DNA from: an uncultured bacterium
GTDB taxonomy: Bacteria; Bacillota_I; Bacilli_A; RFN20; CAG-826
Length of the DNA: 36,369 nt
Assembly: GCA_949299395.1 (NCBI GenBank)
Contig: CASGAB010000011.1
Location: 1-36,369, forward strand
Direction of reading: 5' to 3'
In this document: in pieces, positions 1 through 8,315 of the stretch
How the letters are laid out: every line of letters begins with the position of its first letter
Position numbering within the stretch: position 1 is the first letter of the stretch
The notes under the pieces: generated by a model
Databases searched by the model: none
Told to the model about the DNA's origin: nothing
Seen by the model: the letters and a program-made list of their open reading frames with translations, nothing else
Position numbers and translations under genes: made by a program

Positions 1-84
1 AACTTAAAACTTCGCCAACTAAATTTAGAAAGAACTATAGGTATTTACCAATGGTGTTGGTTTGAAATAATTATGTGCAACTAA
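1..84 (+). CDS. C-terminal end of an unidentified ORF, possibly a transposase
   Basis: Frame 1 is open from the first base to a TAA at 82-84, giving 27 residues ending WFEIIMCN. A terminator follows 26 nt downstream, and an inverted-repeat arm (74-93) overlaps its last codons. This layout resembles the 3' end of an insertion sequence whose right end is near 181. Twenty-seven residues are too few to recognise a family, and frame 3 is also open up to 65, so even the reading frame is uncertain. Confidence 0.3.
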   Translation, partial: NLKLRQLNLERTIGIYQWCWFEIIMCN

Positions 85-181
85 TTGGGGTAAATTCAAT
101 TTATAAATTAACCGAAAATCCGATGATATTCGGTTTTTTTATTACTTTTCTTATGTTTTTATTACCCCAAAAAGCTGCACA
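74..181. repeat. 20-bp imperfect inverted repeat (74-93 / 162-181) around a terminator
   Basis: Bases 74-93 read TGTGCAACTAATTGGGGTAA. The reverse complement of 162-181 matches at 17 of 20 positions, with mismatches only in the middle. The arms enclose the terminator at 111-141. The tips (TGTGCA) look like insertion-sequence ends. No flanking target-site duplication is visible. It could be a subterminal plus terminal repeat of an IS whose transposase ends at 84, a roughly 108-bp miniature element, or a large RNA stem. Confidence 0.5.
111..141 (+). terminator. Intrinsic terminator
   Basis: ACCGAA (111-116) pairs with TTCGGT (129-134) across a 12-nt loop and runs into a T-tract (134-140). It lies just downstream of the partial ORF ending at 84. 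Confidence 0.65.
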
Positions 182-196
182 CTTTTTCTTTTAAAA

Positions 197-225
197 TTGT
201 GAATAATATATTTTTAAACTAAAAT
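197..225 (+). promoter_or_regulatory. Sigma-70-type promoter of the 232 operon, leaderless spacing
   Basis: TTGTGA (197-202), a 17-nt spacer and TAAAAT (220-225). Only 6 nt separate the -10 box from the ATG at 232, so transcription would start at or next to the start codon. No Shine-Dalgarno is present. Confidence 0.5.
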
Positions 226-231
226 ATAAAT

Positions 232-1101
232 ATGAAAAAGATTCATAGAGTTTTACCTATCCTCATTTTTCCATTTTTAATTTCTAGTGCACCACTTCAA
301 AGTAGAGATGTCTATGAAAGTGTTTATCGTGGTTTTAAGATTAATAATTTAACAAAAATTGAAAATAAAGCTACTTATTATTCTTTAGATATTACAAATA
401 CTGGAAACTATGTAATTGGAAATAATGTTTATCTTTATACAATGGTTGATGATGTAGTTATAAAAGATGATAAGGAGGTAGAAGAAACTTTCGATATCAC
501 TTTAAGACCAATTAATGATAAAAACTCAATTCTTGTTCCTGGTGAAACAAAAGAAATAATCTTTAAAATTGAAAAAATCCCATATAATGGCTTTGAATTT
601 TCTTTAGAAGATATTAATGATCCGCATATGAGAATCTTTGATTTCGATGTTTATTCAAAAGAAAATTATAGCTATTCAATTAATAGAACTTATGATAGCT
701 ATTTAGAAAAAACTAATTTTACATTCCACTATTATCTTGATCATCAGGTAATAATGGAAGCTTATTCAATTTCATTTACTCTTGACAACACTTATAAAAT
801 TGTTTCTTCCTATCTTCCTAGTATTGTTTATGATGAAAATACTAGAGAAAAAAACACTTTAACAGTAAATTTTGAACTTGATGGATGTGTTTTAACTAGT
901 GAACTTAAAAATATTGAAACAACCCTATTTTATCTTTATATAAATGAGAACGAGGAATCTAGTTTAAATGAAAATGATAAAATTGCACTTATTATTTCAG
1001 GCTTATCTTTAGGAATAGCTTTTATCTTTGCTCTTACAATAATTGGTTTAGCAATTGCTTCTCTTGTTAGAAAAAATAGAAAAAAGAGGGAGGAAAAATA
1101 G
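232..1101 (+). CDS. Exported single-pass membrane protein of unknown function (paralogue 1)
   Basis: 289 residues. The N-terminus is a signal peptide (KK start, hydrophobic core 8-19, small residues SSA at 18-20). A mostly beta-predicted extracellular part follows, with a segment around 49-68 (ITNTGNY-type) that resembles an Ig-like or CARDB-like beta sandwich. A transmembrane helix lies at about 250-279, ending in a basic stop-transfer tail (RKNRKKREEK). The predicted topology is outside-N, inside-C. The next gene starts 3 nt later and encodes a protein with the same layout and a matching NYGSYV segment, so the two are probably diverged duplicates in one operon. The start has no Shine-Dalgarno and sits 6 nt after a -10 box. 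I do not recognise the family. Confidence 0.85.
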   Translation: MKKIHRVLPILIFPFLISSAPLQSRDVYESVYRGFKINNLTKIENKATYYSLDITNTGNYVIGNNVYLYTMVDDVVIKDDKEVEETFDITLRPINDKNSILVPGETKEIIFKIEKIPYNGFEFSLEDINDPHMRIFDFDVYSKENYSYSINRTYDSYLEKTNFTFHYYLDHQVIMEAYSISFTLDNTYKIVSSYLPSIVYDENTREKNTLTVNFELDGCVLTSELKNIETTLFYLYINENEESSLNENDKIALIISGLSLGIAFIFALTIIGLAIASLVRKNRKKREEK

Positions 1102-1104
1102 TTT

Positions 1105-2157
1105 ATGAAAAGATCTAAGTTTTTGTTTTTAGCACTACTTTTTCCAGTATTAATCTCAAATAGTCCAGCACCGATTCCTTATTTTGATAGAAATGAACAT
1201 TACACTAATTATCAAATTAAAAGTGTGGAAAGGGTAGAAAAAATAAATGATCCAGAAAGTGGTGAAGAATTTGATTTAAATACTCCACTTTATACTTTTA
1301 CTATTTATAACTATGGAAGTTACGTAATGGATAATTCAATTATTTTTGTTATTGATGATAAATATGAAATTGATATTCCATTATATGAAACAGGTGTTGA
1401 ATATATTTTATGTGAAGAAACAAAAGAATTAACTTTTGATTTTTATCGATATTTTGAAAGATATGGAGAATTTGAAATCACTTTAGATAATATTAGCGCC
1501 ACGGAAGCAGTCGCTCATCGTTATAACGAAATTAGATTAACTGAATATAGGATTAATAATTATTATCAAACTGGAATAGAAGGAGAAAAAGTAACTAGTT
1601 TTGATCTTACTTTTAGTGGATTAACAAAATATATTAGTGTTTGGTATTTAGGTATTGAGTATAGTCTTTTAGATGAAAATAATGAGTTAGTTAATCATGT
1701 TTTATCTATTCCTATTCATACTTATAACAAAGATAATACTATTCGAGTTAAATTTGCTCTTAAAGGCGAAATTAATATATCTGATTTAAAAAATCTTACT
1801 TTAGCAATCTATGAAGACGAACATATTTTTAACTATAATCCGGGTGGAATGCCTTTTCCTTTAAAATTATTATTAATCTTTATTGCAACTATTTTAACTA
1901 TCTCTATTATTGGAGCATTAATAGTTTTAATCGTTAATTTCCTTTCTACTAGAAGAGCTAAAGAGTTAAAAAAAGAAACAAAAGAAAAAGAAAGAGAAAA
2001 AGTTAGATTAAAAAAAGAAGAAAAAAGAAAAAATAAAGAAGCTAAAAAAGAAAAGAAGAGATTAGAAAAAGAAATTAGAAAGAATAGTAATATAGATAAT
2101 AATAATAATTCTAATGATGTAATTATTACTTCTATAGATGAAGAAGATAATAATTAA
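1105..2157 (+). CDS. Exported single-pass membrane protein with charged cytoplasmic helix (paralogue 2)
   Basis: 350 residues. Signal peptide (hydrophobic 6-18), extracellular beta-rich region about 25-245, and a transmembrane helix at about 253-280. Residues 282-327 then form a very Lys/Glu/Arg-rich segment with an alternating charge pattern, typical of a coiled coil or single alpha helix. The end is an Asn/Asp-rich tail. It follows its paralogue by 3 nt with a good Shine-Dalgarno (GGGAGGA), so translation is probably coupled. The cytoplasmic helix is absent from paralogue 1 and could bind a partner or nucleic acid; that is speculation. Function unknown. Confidence 0.85.
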   Translation: MKRSKFLFLALLFPVLISNSPAPIPYFDRNEHYTNYQIKSVERVEKINDPESGEEFDLNTPLYTFTIYNYGSYVMDNSIIFVIDDKYEIDIPLYETGVEYILCEETKELTFDFYRYFERYGEFEITLDNISATEAVAHRYNEIRLTEYRINNYYQTGIEGEKVTSFDLTFSGLTKYISVWYLGIEYSLLDENNELVNHVLSIPIHTYNKDNTIRVKFALKGEINISDLKNLTLAIYEDEHIFNYNPGGMPFPLKLLLIFIATILTISIIGALIVLIVNFLSTRRAKELKKETKEKEREKVRLKKEEKRKNKEAKKEKKRLEKEIRKNSNIDNNNNSNDVIITSIDEEDNN

Positions 2158-2170
2158 TTATTAAATATTT

Positions 2171-2202
2171 AAAAAGACATAAATTAAACTTTATGTCTTT
2201 TT
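2171..2202. terminator. Bidirectional terminator overlapping a coding 3' end
   Basis: AAAAAGACATAAA (2171-2183) pairs with TTTATGTCTTTTT (2190-2202). It gives a T-tract on both strands and serves the plus operon ending at 2157 and the minus gene ending at 2184. The stop and last four codons of the minus gene form one arm and the loop. Confidence 0.8.
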
Positions 2203-2675
2203 AAATTGATTAATATAATTATTATTATTTCTACTATAAATATTGCTATATAGATTAATAATATATAGATATCTTTAATATAGTTATAAATAAAAGAATT
2301 AAAGATAGTACCTAGTATATAAGAGATAAAATTAGTGATAAAAGCAATAAATAATATATAGATTGAATTAATTAGCCATCCTTTATCGTTTATCCCAATT
2401 AAAGAAGATTTATAATCTAAATTTAAGATATAAATCGATAAAAAGATACCTTCAATAAGAAAGACTACTACTTCCGCAATATAAATATATAATTCATAAG
2501 GAAAAATAAATATATAAATTAAATTCATTGTTACATTAGTAAAAATATTTAAAAAAGTTAATACTAAAAGTCCCCTATTATATCTAAATCTTAATAAAAA
2601 ATAATATAAGGGTGTTTCGATTAAAGAAGTAAAAAATAATGGAGTTAATATTATAGGTAAATAGAAAAAATCCAT
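2184..2675 (-). CDS. Small polytopic membrane protein of unknown function
   Basis: 163 residues, extremely rich in Ile, Leu, Phe and Tyr. About five transmembrane helices are predicted (roughly 5-25, 35-57, 60-84, 101-122, 138-157), with a short basic C-terminus (KRHKV). No recognisable motif or family. It is convergent with the two exported proteins to its left, shares their terminator, and is divergent from the Nfu-like gene to its right (51-nt gap). There is no clear Shine-Dalgarno. The composition suits a real membrane protein, but function cannot be assigned. Confidence 0.7.
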   Translation of the reverse strand: MDFFYLPIILTPLFFTSLIETPLYYFLLRFRYNRGLLVLTFLNIFTNVTMNLIYIFIFPYELYIYIAEVVVFLIEGIFLSIYILNLDYKSSLIGINDKGWLINSIYILFIAFITNFISYILGTIFNSFIYNYIKDIYILLIYIAIFIVEIIIIILINLKRHKV

Positions 2676-2732
2676 ATATTCATTTTAATTGATTTTATTA
2701 AAAAGTATCTATAAAATTATTGAGGTATGGAA

Positions 2733-3014
2733 ATGGAAGAAACTATTCAAAAAATTAAAGATACGTTAGAAAAGATCCGTCCTTTTATTCAAAGAGATGG
2801 CGGAGACTGTGAATTCGATTCTTTTGAAGATGGAATTGTTTATATTAATATGATTGGAGCTTGTGAAGGCTGTTCATTAATTAATGATACTTTAGAAAGC
2901 GGCATTGAAGTTATCTTAATGGAAGAGGTTCCAGGAGTTGTCGCGGTTCGACTTGCTTCTCAAAAAGAAGAAATTAAAAAAGCTTTAAAAGAAAACGGAT
3001 ATAACATTGATTAA
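2733..3014 (+). CDS. NifU/Nfu-domain iron-sulfur cluster protein
   Basis: About 93 residues, a stand-alone C-terminal NifU-like (Nfu) domain. The RDGGD segment and the CxxC motif (CEGC) in the GACEGCSLIND context match the domain that binds a [4Fe-4S] cluster and passes it to apoproteins. An ATG also exists at 2727, but GAGG at 2722-2725 is only 1 nt from it and 7 nt from the ATG at 2733, so 2733 is the better start. The gene is monocistronic, with divergent and convergent neighbours, and is followed by a strong terminator. A possible promoter (TTGATT 2689, TAAAAT 2712) would put the start of transcription almost on the Shine-Dalgarno and is uncertain. Acting as a carrier for SUF-made clusters is an inference from the family. 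Confidence 0.93.
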   Translation: MEETIQKIKDTLEKIRPFIQRDGGDCEFDSFEDGIVYINMIGACEGCSLINDTLESGIEVILMEEVPGVVAVRLASQKEEIKKALKENGYNID

Positions 3015-3038
3015 AATAAGTTAAAAACTAATTTAAAA

Positions 3039-3071
3039 GGGCTAGAATCATTCGATTTTAGCCCATTTTTT
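3039..3071. terminator. Bidirectional intrinsic terminator
   Basis: GGGCTAGAATC (3039-3049) pairs with GATTTTAGCCC (3054-3064) over a 4-nt loop (11 bp, one G-T). It is followed by a T-run on the plus strand and an A-run on the other side. It ends the Nfu gene and the minus-strand cysQ-like gene. Confidence 0.88.
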
Positions 3072-3850
3072 TATAATAACCAGTTTTTAAGATTATTTAC
3101 GATTAAATAATAATCGTTTTGAACTACTTTTCTATTGTATTCAATTGGAGTTTTATCTAAAGAAAGGACATAACCTCCTGCTTCATAAACAAGTAAATCA
3201 AATGCAGCAGTATCCCATTCTTTAGTTCCAGTAGATAATCGATATGAGAGTTCAGCTTTTCCTTCAGCAATTAAACAAGCTTTATAAGCACTTCCAGCTG
3301 TTTTAACTTCTTTAATTTTGTCGGAATGTTTCTTAAATACTTTTTCTTCCTCTTCAACACTATGATAACGAGATTTTAATACTGTTAAGTTATCAAGTTT
3401 ATCATTAACGAGGATTCTTTTTGTTTCGTTTGTATTTAAATCAAGTTTATATGCTCCATAATTTTTTAATGCATAATATAAATAACCATAAACCGGAACA
3501 TAAACGACTGATGCGACAATTTTATGTTTATATGCTAAAGCAATATTAATAGTAAATTCATCATCGTATTCAACAAAGTCTTTTGTTCCATCAAGTGGAT
3601 CGACAATAAATACGAAATCATTTTCTAAACGAGATAAATTATCTGCGTGTTCTTCTGTTAAAAAAGCATGATCTGGAAAATATTTTCCTAAATAATTTCT
3701 AATTAATTCATCAGCTTTTTTATCGGCTTCAGTAACTGGAGAGTCATCATCTTTTGTCTCAACATGGAAGCCGTTATGATAAATATCGAGAATGATTTTA
3801 CTAGCATCGATTGCTGCTTCAATCATTCTTGATAATTCATTAGTAAACAT
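3071..3850 (-). CDS. cysQ: 3'(2'),5'-bisphosphate nucleotidase, CysQ-like inositol-phosphatase family
   Basis: About 259 residues. Metal-site motifs of the Li-sensitive inositol monophosphatase fold are present: TEE (residues 65-67), DPLDGT (84-89) and the C-terminal WDTAA. The GSAYKACLIAEGKAEL stretch before WDTAA is typical of CysQ (nucleotidase acting on pAp) rather than true inositol phosphatases, though other bisphosphatase substrates are possible. The open frame extends to 3913, but that would overlap fba by 56 nt. The ATG at 3850 lies 7 nt after the fba stop and begins the conserved region, so I place the start there; its Shine-Dalgarno is weak. It is the last gene of the rpoE-fba-cysQ run. 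Confidence 0.88.
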   Translation of the reverse strand: MFTNELSRMIEAAIDASKIILDIYHNGFHVETKDDDSPVTEADKKADELIRNYLGKYFPDHAFLTEEHADNLSRLENDFVFIVDPLDGTKDFVEYDDEFTINIALAYKHKIVASVVYVPVYGYLYYALKNYGAYKLDLNTNETKRILVNDKLDNLTVLKSRYHSVEEEEKVFKKHSDKIKEVKTAGSAYKACLIAEGKAELSYRLSTGTKEWDTAAFDLLVYEAGGYVLSLDKTPIEYNRKVVQNDYYLIVNNLKNWLL

Positions 3851-3857
3851 TTTGATA

Positions 3858-4730
3858 CTACAAAGCCTTTCCGTCGCTTCCGAATTCTCTAATTTTTGCT
3901 TTAGTAATTTCAACCATAGCTTCGAAGCCAGGTTTTAATAATTTACGTGGATCAAATCCTTTTTTGCTGATATCTAAATCTTTGCCTTCTTCAACATATT
4001 TTCTTGTTGCAGCAGCAAATTGAAGTTGTAATTCAGTGTTAACGTTAATTTTTGAAACACCTAATGAGATAGCTTTTTGGATTTGTTCTGTTGGAATGCC
4101 TGTTCCACCATGTAAAACGAGTGGTTTACCATTTGTTGCAGTTTGAATTTCACTTAATCTATCGAAATTTAATCCTGCCCAGTTATCTGGATAAACACCA
4201 TGGATATTACCAATACCAGCTGCTAAGAAATCAACTCCTAAACCAGCGATTGTAGCACATTCTTTTGGATCAGCTAATTCACCATTTGAAGCAACACCGT
4301 CTTCAACACCGCCAATTCCACCAACTTCACATTCAATTGATCTACCTTGGCCATGAGCTAAAGCGATTAATTCTTTACTCTTTTCTAAGTTTTCTTCAAA
4401 TGGGAAGTGTGAACCATCAAACATAATTGAAGTAAATCCAGCTGCTAAACAAGCTTTTGCACCTTCATATGTACCATGGTCTAAGTGTAATGCGACAGGA
4501 ACCGTAATTCCTAAGAAGTCGTGGATGTGTTTAACCATTCCAACAACGTTATCAAAACCACACATATATTTTCCAGCGCCTTCAGAGACACCTAAAATAA
4601 CTGGTGATTTCATTTCTTCTGCTGCTGTTAAAATAGCTTTGATCCATTCCATATTATTAATATTGAATTGACCAATTGCATAATGACCAGCATGAGCTTT
4701 ATTAATCATTTCAGTTGCAGATACTAACAT
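3858..4730 (-). CDS. fba: Class II fructose-1,6-bisphosphate aldolase
   Basis: 290 residues, close to Bacillus FbaA in length. It cleaves fructose 1,6-bisphosphate to DHAP and glyceraldehyde 3-phosphate in glycolysis. Visible class II features are the zinc-site and catalytic HLDHG (His82, Asp84, His85), GNIHGVY with His177, LHGGTG with His207, and the phosphate-binding INVNTE segment. A good Shine-Dalgarno (AGGAGG) lies 12 nt upstream. It follows rpoE by 34 nt and precedes the cysQ-like gene by 7 nt. Placement next to rpoE occurs in Bacillus as well. Complete, no anomalies. Confidence 0.97.
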   Translation of the reverse strand: MLVSATEMINKAHAGHYAIGQFNINNMEWIKAILTAAEEMKSPVILGVSEGAGKYMCGFDNVVGMVKHIHDFLGITVPVALHLDHGTYEGAKACLAAGFTSIMFDGSHFPFEENLEKSKELIALAHGQGRSIECEVGGIGGVEDGVASNGELADPKECATIAGLGVDFLAAGIGNIHGVYPDNWAGLNFDRLSEIQTATNGKPLVLHGGTGIPTEQIQKAISLGVSKINVNTELQLQFAAATRKYVEEGKDLDISKKGFDPRKLLKPGFEAMVEITKAKIREFGSDGKAL

Positions 4731-4764
4731 AAATAATTTCTTCCTCCTAAATTAAATTATTTAA

Positions 4765-5178
4765 TTAATAATTTTCAGATGATTCGCCATCATCATAATA
4801 ACCGTTATCACTACCGCTATTTTCATCATCGTCATCGCCAAGATGGAGATTCTTTTCATCTTCATCCATCATGTCATCATCAGCAATTGATGAATCTTCT
4901 TCGATGTCTTCATAAATAGCATTTAAATCAACATGGACTTTATCGAAAGTATGTCTTTCTCTTAAGTCCCATTCATTATTTTTTAATGTAACAAATCTTC
5001 CATCTAAACAAAGATTAGTGAAAAAACCTGAAATTGCAGCATCTTTTCTATCCATAGTCATTTCTGTTTTTTCAGCGACTAAATTAAATAAATCACGGAA
5101 AGCAATTTCACCTGGATGGTCTTTTAAAATACTATAAGCTACATCAACTAATGATTCGTTTTTGTAATTTTCTGCCAT
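4765..5178 (-). CDS. rpoE: DNA-directed RNA polymerase delta subunit
   Basis: 137 residues. The N-terminal half (about 1-90) is the HARE-HTH winged domain of RpoE (SLVDVAYSIL... IAFRDLF... WDLRERHTFD), with the canonical WDLR motif at its end. The C-terminal third is a strongly acidic Asp/Glu tail, the disordered part that displaces nucleic acid from RNA polymerase and affects promoter selectivity and recycling. Restricted to Firmicutes and relatives, which supports the taxonomic reading. Shine-Dalgarno GAGGT precedes the ATG. A possible promoter sits between gltX and this gene, so it may be transcribed both independently and by read-through. Confidence 0.95.
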   Translation of the reverse strand: MAENYKNESLVDVAYSILKDHPGEIAFRDLFNLVAEKTEMTMDRKDAAISGFFTNLCLDGRFVTLKNNEWDLRERHTFDKVHVDLNAIYEDIEEDSSIADDDMMDEDEKNLHLGDDDDENSGSDNGYYDDGESSENY

Positions 5179-5205
5179 ATTTTTACCTCGTTTTATACCC
5201 TAAAT

Positions 5206-5211
5206 ATTATA
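5206..5211 (-). promoter_or_regulatory. Candidate -10 box upstream of rpoE
   Basis: A perfect TATAAT on the minus strand lies 27 nt before the rpoE ATG, in the gltX-rpoE gap. No good -35 box is seen 17 nt upstream, so this is only a candidate. Confidence 0.35.
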
Positions 5212-5231
5212 CTTAAAATTAAAGTCCTATT

Positions 5232-6671
5232 CTATAATCTTTTAAGAGTTTCTTCCTTTCCTAAAATATCAATGATGTTATACATTTCAATACCGTGCAT
5301 AACGCCGGTTAATTTGATTCTAATAGGCATATAAATGTCTTTACCTTTTAAGCCGGTTTCATTTTTGATTTCGTAAAAAATATTACTGATATTTTCTTTA
5401 TTTGTTTCATTTAATAAAGCTAATTTTTCCTTAAATAATGCGCACACTTTTGGAGCACTTTCTTTTGCTAAAATTTCTTTTTCAGCATCATCAAGTTCAT
5501 CTTTTTTTACAATAATATCGTTTAATAAATCAACGATTTGAGCACCATAATTAATTTCATTTTTAAACATTAATGAAATTTCATTTTTTCTATCTAAAGG
5601 AAGGTTCTTTAAGAAATCTACCTTTCCAATGAATGGATCGATGAAATTAAAATAAGTTTCATTATCCATCTTTTTAATATAAGTTGAGTTAACCCATAAT
5701 AATTTCTTTTGATCAAACATTGCTGGAGATGTAGAAAGTCTAGCTGGGTCAAAAGATTTACAAGCTTCTTCTTTTGTAAAAATTTCTTGTCCGTTTTGAT
5801 CGGTATAACCTAAAAGGAATAAGAAATTAAAGATAGCTTCTGGCACATATCCTAAATCTCTATATTGAGACATGAATTGTAAGATGTTTAAGTCTCTTTT
5901 TGATAATTTTTTACCATTTGGATTAACAATAATTGTCATATGACCAAATTTAGGAGGTTCCCAACCAAAATATTCATAAATTTGAAGTTGTTTTGGAGTA
6001 TTTGATAAATGTTCTTCACCTCTTAAAACATGAGTGATTTCCATTAAATGATCATCAATAACAACTGCAAAGTTATAAGTAGGAATTCCATTAGACTTCA
6101 TAATAACGAAATCACCAATATCATCACTATTAAATGAAACATCGCCTCTAACTAAATCATGAAATTTTAATGTATGATTAGCAGGCATTTTTAATCTAAT
6201 TGAAGGAACTCTACCTTCTGCTTTATATTTTTCAATTTCTTCAGGTGTTAAAGTTAAACATCTTCTATCGTATTTAAAAGATTTAACGCCGTTACGAAGT
6301 TGTTCTTCTTTCATTTCAGCGAGTTCTTCGGTAGTACAATAACAATAATATGCATAACCCATTTCAACTAATTTTTCTGCATATTCACGATAAATATCGA
6401 GTTTTTCCATTTGGCGATATTTACCATATTTTGGATTTGGATGTTCTGTTGATTCATCAGGAATAATTCCAAGCCAAATTAAATCATGAAGTTGAGATTC
6501 TTCAGCACCTTCAATATTTCTTTCGACGTCAGTATCTTCAATTCTAAAAACGAAGTCACCACCGAACTTTTTAGCATATAAATAATTAAATAAAGCACTT
6601 CTTGCTCCACCAATATGTAAATAACCTGTTGGTGAAGGAGCATATCTAACTCTTACTTTTTCATTTGCCAT
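5232..6671 (-). CDS. gltX: Glutamyl-tRNA synthetase (class I), probably non-discriminating
   Basis: 479 residues. It charges tRNA(Glu) with glutamate. Class I signatures are the HIGH-type motif HIGG (residues 19-22, preceded by PSPTGYL) and KLSKR (255-259). The FRIEDTD motif near residue 43 is also present. No GlnRS is seen in the window and GatCAB is encoded at 16-18 kb, so this enzyme probably also mischarges tRNA(Gln), which GatCAB then corrects; that specificity is inferred, not read. It begins 2 nt after the ispF stop, inside the ychF-ispF-gltX operon. Confidence 0.97.
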   Translation of the reverse strand: MANEKVRVRYAPSPTGYLHIGGARSALFNYLYAKKFGGDFVFRIEDTDVERNIEGAEESQLHDLIWLGIIPDESTEHPNPKYGKYRQMEKLDIYREYAEKLVEMGYAYYCYCTTEELAEMKEEQLRNGVKSFKYDRRCLTLTPEEIEKYKAEGRVPSIRLKMPANHTLKFHDLVRGDVSFNSDDIGDFVIMKSNGIPTYNFAVVIDDHLMEITHVLRGEEHLSNTPKQLQIYEYFGWEPPKFGHMTIIVNPNGKKLSKRDLNILQFMSQYRDLGYVPEAIFNFLFLLGYTDQNGQEIFTKEEACKSFDPARLSTSPAMFDQKKLLWVNSTYIKKMDNETYFNFIDPFIGKVDFLKNLPLDRKNEISLMFKNEINYGAQIVDLLNDIIVKKDELDDAEKEILAKESAPKVCALFKEKLALLNETNKENISNIFYEIKNETGLKGKDIYMPIRIKLTGVMHGIEMYNIIDILGKEETLKRL

Positions 6672-6673
6672 AC

Positions 6674-7147
6674 TTATTTATCCTCCAATAAAACAACACT
6701 TATACATTCAATTCCTTTTTTCTTACCAATATAGCCAAGTCCTTCATTTGTTCCGGCTTTAATTGATATATCAGAAAGATTAATTTCTAAAATAGAAGCA
6801 ATATTTTCACGCATTTTATCGATAAATGGCGATAATTTTGGTTCCTCACAAGAAATAAAAACATCGATATTTGAAATTTTATAGTTACTATCATTTAAGA
6901 TGTTTTTTGTTTCTTTAAGTAACTCAGTTGAAGCAATATTTTTATATTTTGGATCGTTATTTGGAAAAGTTCTTCCAATATCTTCATGAGCTAAAGCACC
7001 AAAAATTGCATCAATAAGAGAATGGATTAAACAATCTCCATCGCTATAAGATTCTAATCCTTTTTTATAAGGAATTTCTATTCCGCCTAAAGTAAGAGAA
7101 TATCCTTTTTTTAATTTATGTATGTCTTTCCCTAATCCGATTCTCAT
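6674..7147 (-). CDS. ispF: 2-C-methyl-D-erythritol 2,4-cyclodiphosphate synthase
   Basis: 157 residues, normal length for IspF, which forms MEcPP in the MEP route to isoprenoids. Zinc ligands are visible as Asp8, His10 (DIH in place of the commoner DVH) and His42 (SDGDCLIHSLIDAI). The C-terminal TNEGLGYIGKKKGI motif is present. It sits between ychF (8-nt gap) and gltX (2-nt gap). An MEP enzyme implies that this organism makes isoprenoids by the non-mevalonate route, unlike many Mollicutes and streptococci. The other MEP genes are outside the window. Confidence 0.96.
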   Translation of the reverse strand: MRIGLGKDIHKLKKGYSLTLGGIEIPYKKGLESYSDGDCLIHSLIDAIFGALAHEDIGRTFPNNDPKYKNIASTELLKETKNILNDSNYKISNIDVFISCEEPKLSPFIDKMRENIASILEINLSDISIKAGTNEGLGYIGKKKGIECISVVLLEDK

Positions 7148-7155
7148 TTTTTTAA

Positions 7156-8259
7156 TTAAACATTGAATTTGAAAAAGAAAATATCACCATCTTTTGCAAC
7201 ATATTCTTTACCTTCAATTCTTAATTTTCCGTTTTCTTTTAAAGCTTGTTCACTACCAAATTCCATAATATCTTTATAGGTATAGGTTTCAGCTTTAATA
7301 AATCCTTTTTTAAAATCTGTATGAATAACTCCAGCACAATCAGGAGCAAGCATTCCGTTTTTAAAAGTCCATGCTCTAACTTCATCCTCTCCAACTGTAA
7401 AGAAAGTTGAAAGATCTAATAATTTATAAGTAGCTTGAATTAATTTTTCTAAACCCGATTCAGTTGCGCCAATTGTAGCTAAAAATTCTTCTTTTTCTTC
7501 TTTTGAATAGGTAGAAAGTTCAGCTTCAATTTCACAAGAAATAGCTAAAACTTGAGCATTTTCTTTTGCGGCATATTCTTTAACAGCTTTATAATATTCA
7601 TCATTTTCAACATCACTTAAAACTTCATCACTAACGTTAGCAACATAAATAATAGGTTTTGCAGTTAAAAAACCGAAGTTTTTAAGAATTTTCTTTTCAT
7701 CTTCATTAAAAGATAAACTTCTAATTGGTTTTTCGTTTTGTAAAACTTCTTTAATTTTTGTTAAAACATTTACTTCAAGTAATGCTTCTTTATCTTTAGA
7801 AATTCTTGCTTTATTCTCGATCTTTCCTAGTCTATTAGCACAAGTTTCTAAATCAGCCATTATTAATTCAAGATTAATAATTTCAATATCTCTAACCGGA
7901 TCAACAGTATTTTCGACGTGAATAATTTCATTATTTTCAAAGCATCTAACAACTTCAATAATAGCATCGCATTCTCTAATATTAGCTAAAAATTGGTTAC
8001 CTAAACCTTCACCTTTTGAAGCACCTTTAACAAGACCTGCAATATCAAAAAATTCAAATGTTGTATAAATTGTTTTTCTTGGATTAAAAATCTTTACAAG
8101 ATCATCAACTCTTTTATCTGGAACAGAAACAATTCCAACATTTGGTTTAATAGTAGCAAAAGGATAATTTGCGGCTTCAACTTTAGAATTGGTAATAGCG
8201 TTAAAAAGCGTAGATTTTCCTACGTTTGGTAAACCGACAATTCCTGCTTTTAATCCCAT
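7156..8259 (-). CDS. ychF: Ribosome-binding ATPase YchF (OLA1 family)
   Basis: 367 residues. Obg-related P-loop protein. The G1 motif GLPNVGKST (residues 9-17), the [10 protein letters not shown] switch segment, DIAGLVKGA (G3) and a C-terminal TGS domain are all readable. YchF prefers ATP to GTP and binds ribosomes; its role is in translation and stress control. Shine-Dalgarno GAAGGGA precedes the ATG. It is the first gene of the ychF-ispF-gltX operon and has an extended -10 promoter about 30 nt upstream. Confidence 0.97.
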   Translation of the reverse strand: MGLKAGIVGLPNVGKSTLFNAITNSKVEAANYPFATIKPNVGIVSVPDKRVDDLVKIFNPRKTIYTTFEFFDIAGLVKGASKGEGLGNQFLANIRECDAIIEVVRCFENNEIIHVENTVDPVRDIEIINLELIMADLETCANRLGKIENKARISKDKEALLEVNVLTKIKEVLQNEKPIRSLSFNEDEKKILKNFGFLTAKPIIYVANVSDEVLSDVENDEYYKAVKEYAAKENAQVLAISCEIEAELSTYSKEEKEEFLATIGATESGLEKLIQATYKLLDLSTFFTVGEDEVRAWTFKNGMLAPDCAGVIHTDFKKGFIKAETYTYKDIMEFGSEQALKENGKLRIEGKEYVAKDGDIFFFKFNV

Positions 8260-8287
8260 AAATAATACTTCCCTTCAAATCTTGATT

Positions 8288-8296
8288 ATTATAGCA
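8288..8296 (-). promoter_or_regulatory. Extended -10 promoter of the ychF operon
   Basis: Minus strand TGCTATAAT (TG at 8296-8295, TATAAT at 8293-8288). The predicted start of transcription is near 8281, about 20 nt before the ychF ATG. The -35 region is weak, as expected for an extended -10 promoter. Confidence 0.55.
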
Positions 8297-8315
8297 TTTT
8301 TCATAGAAAAAGCAT

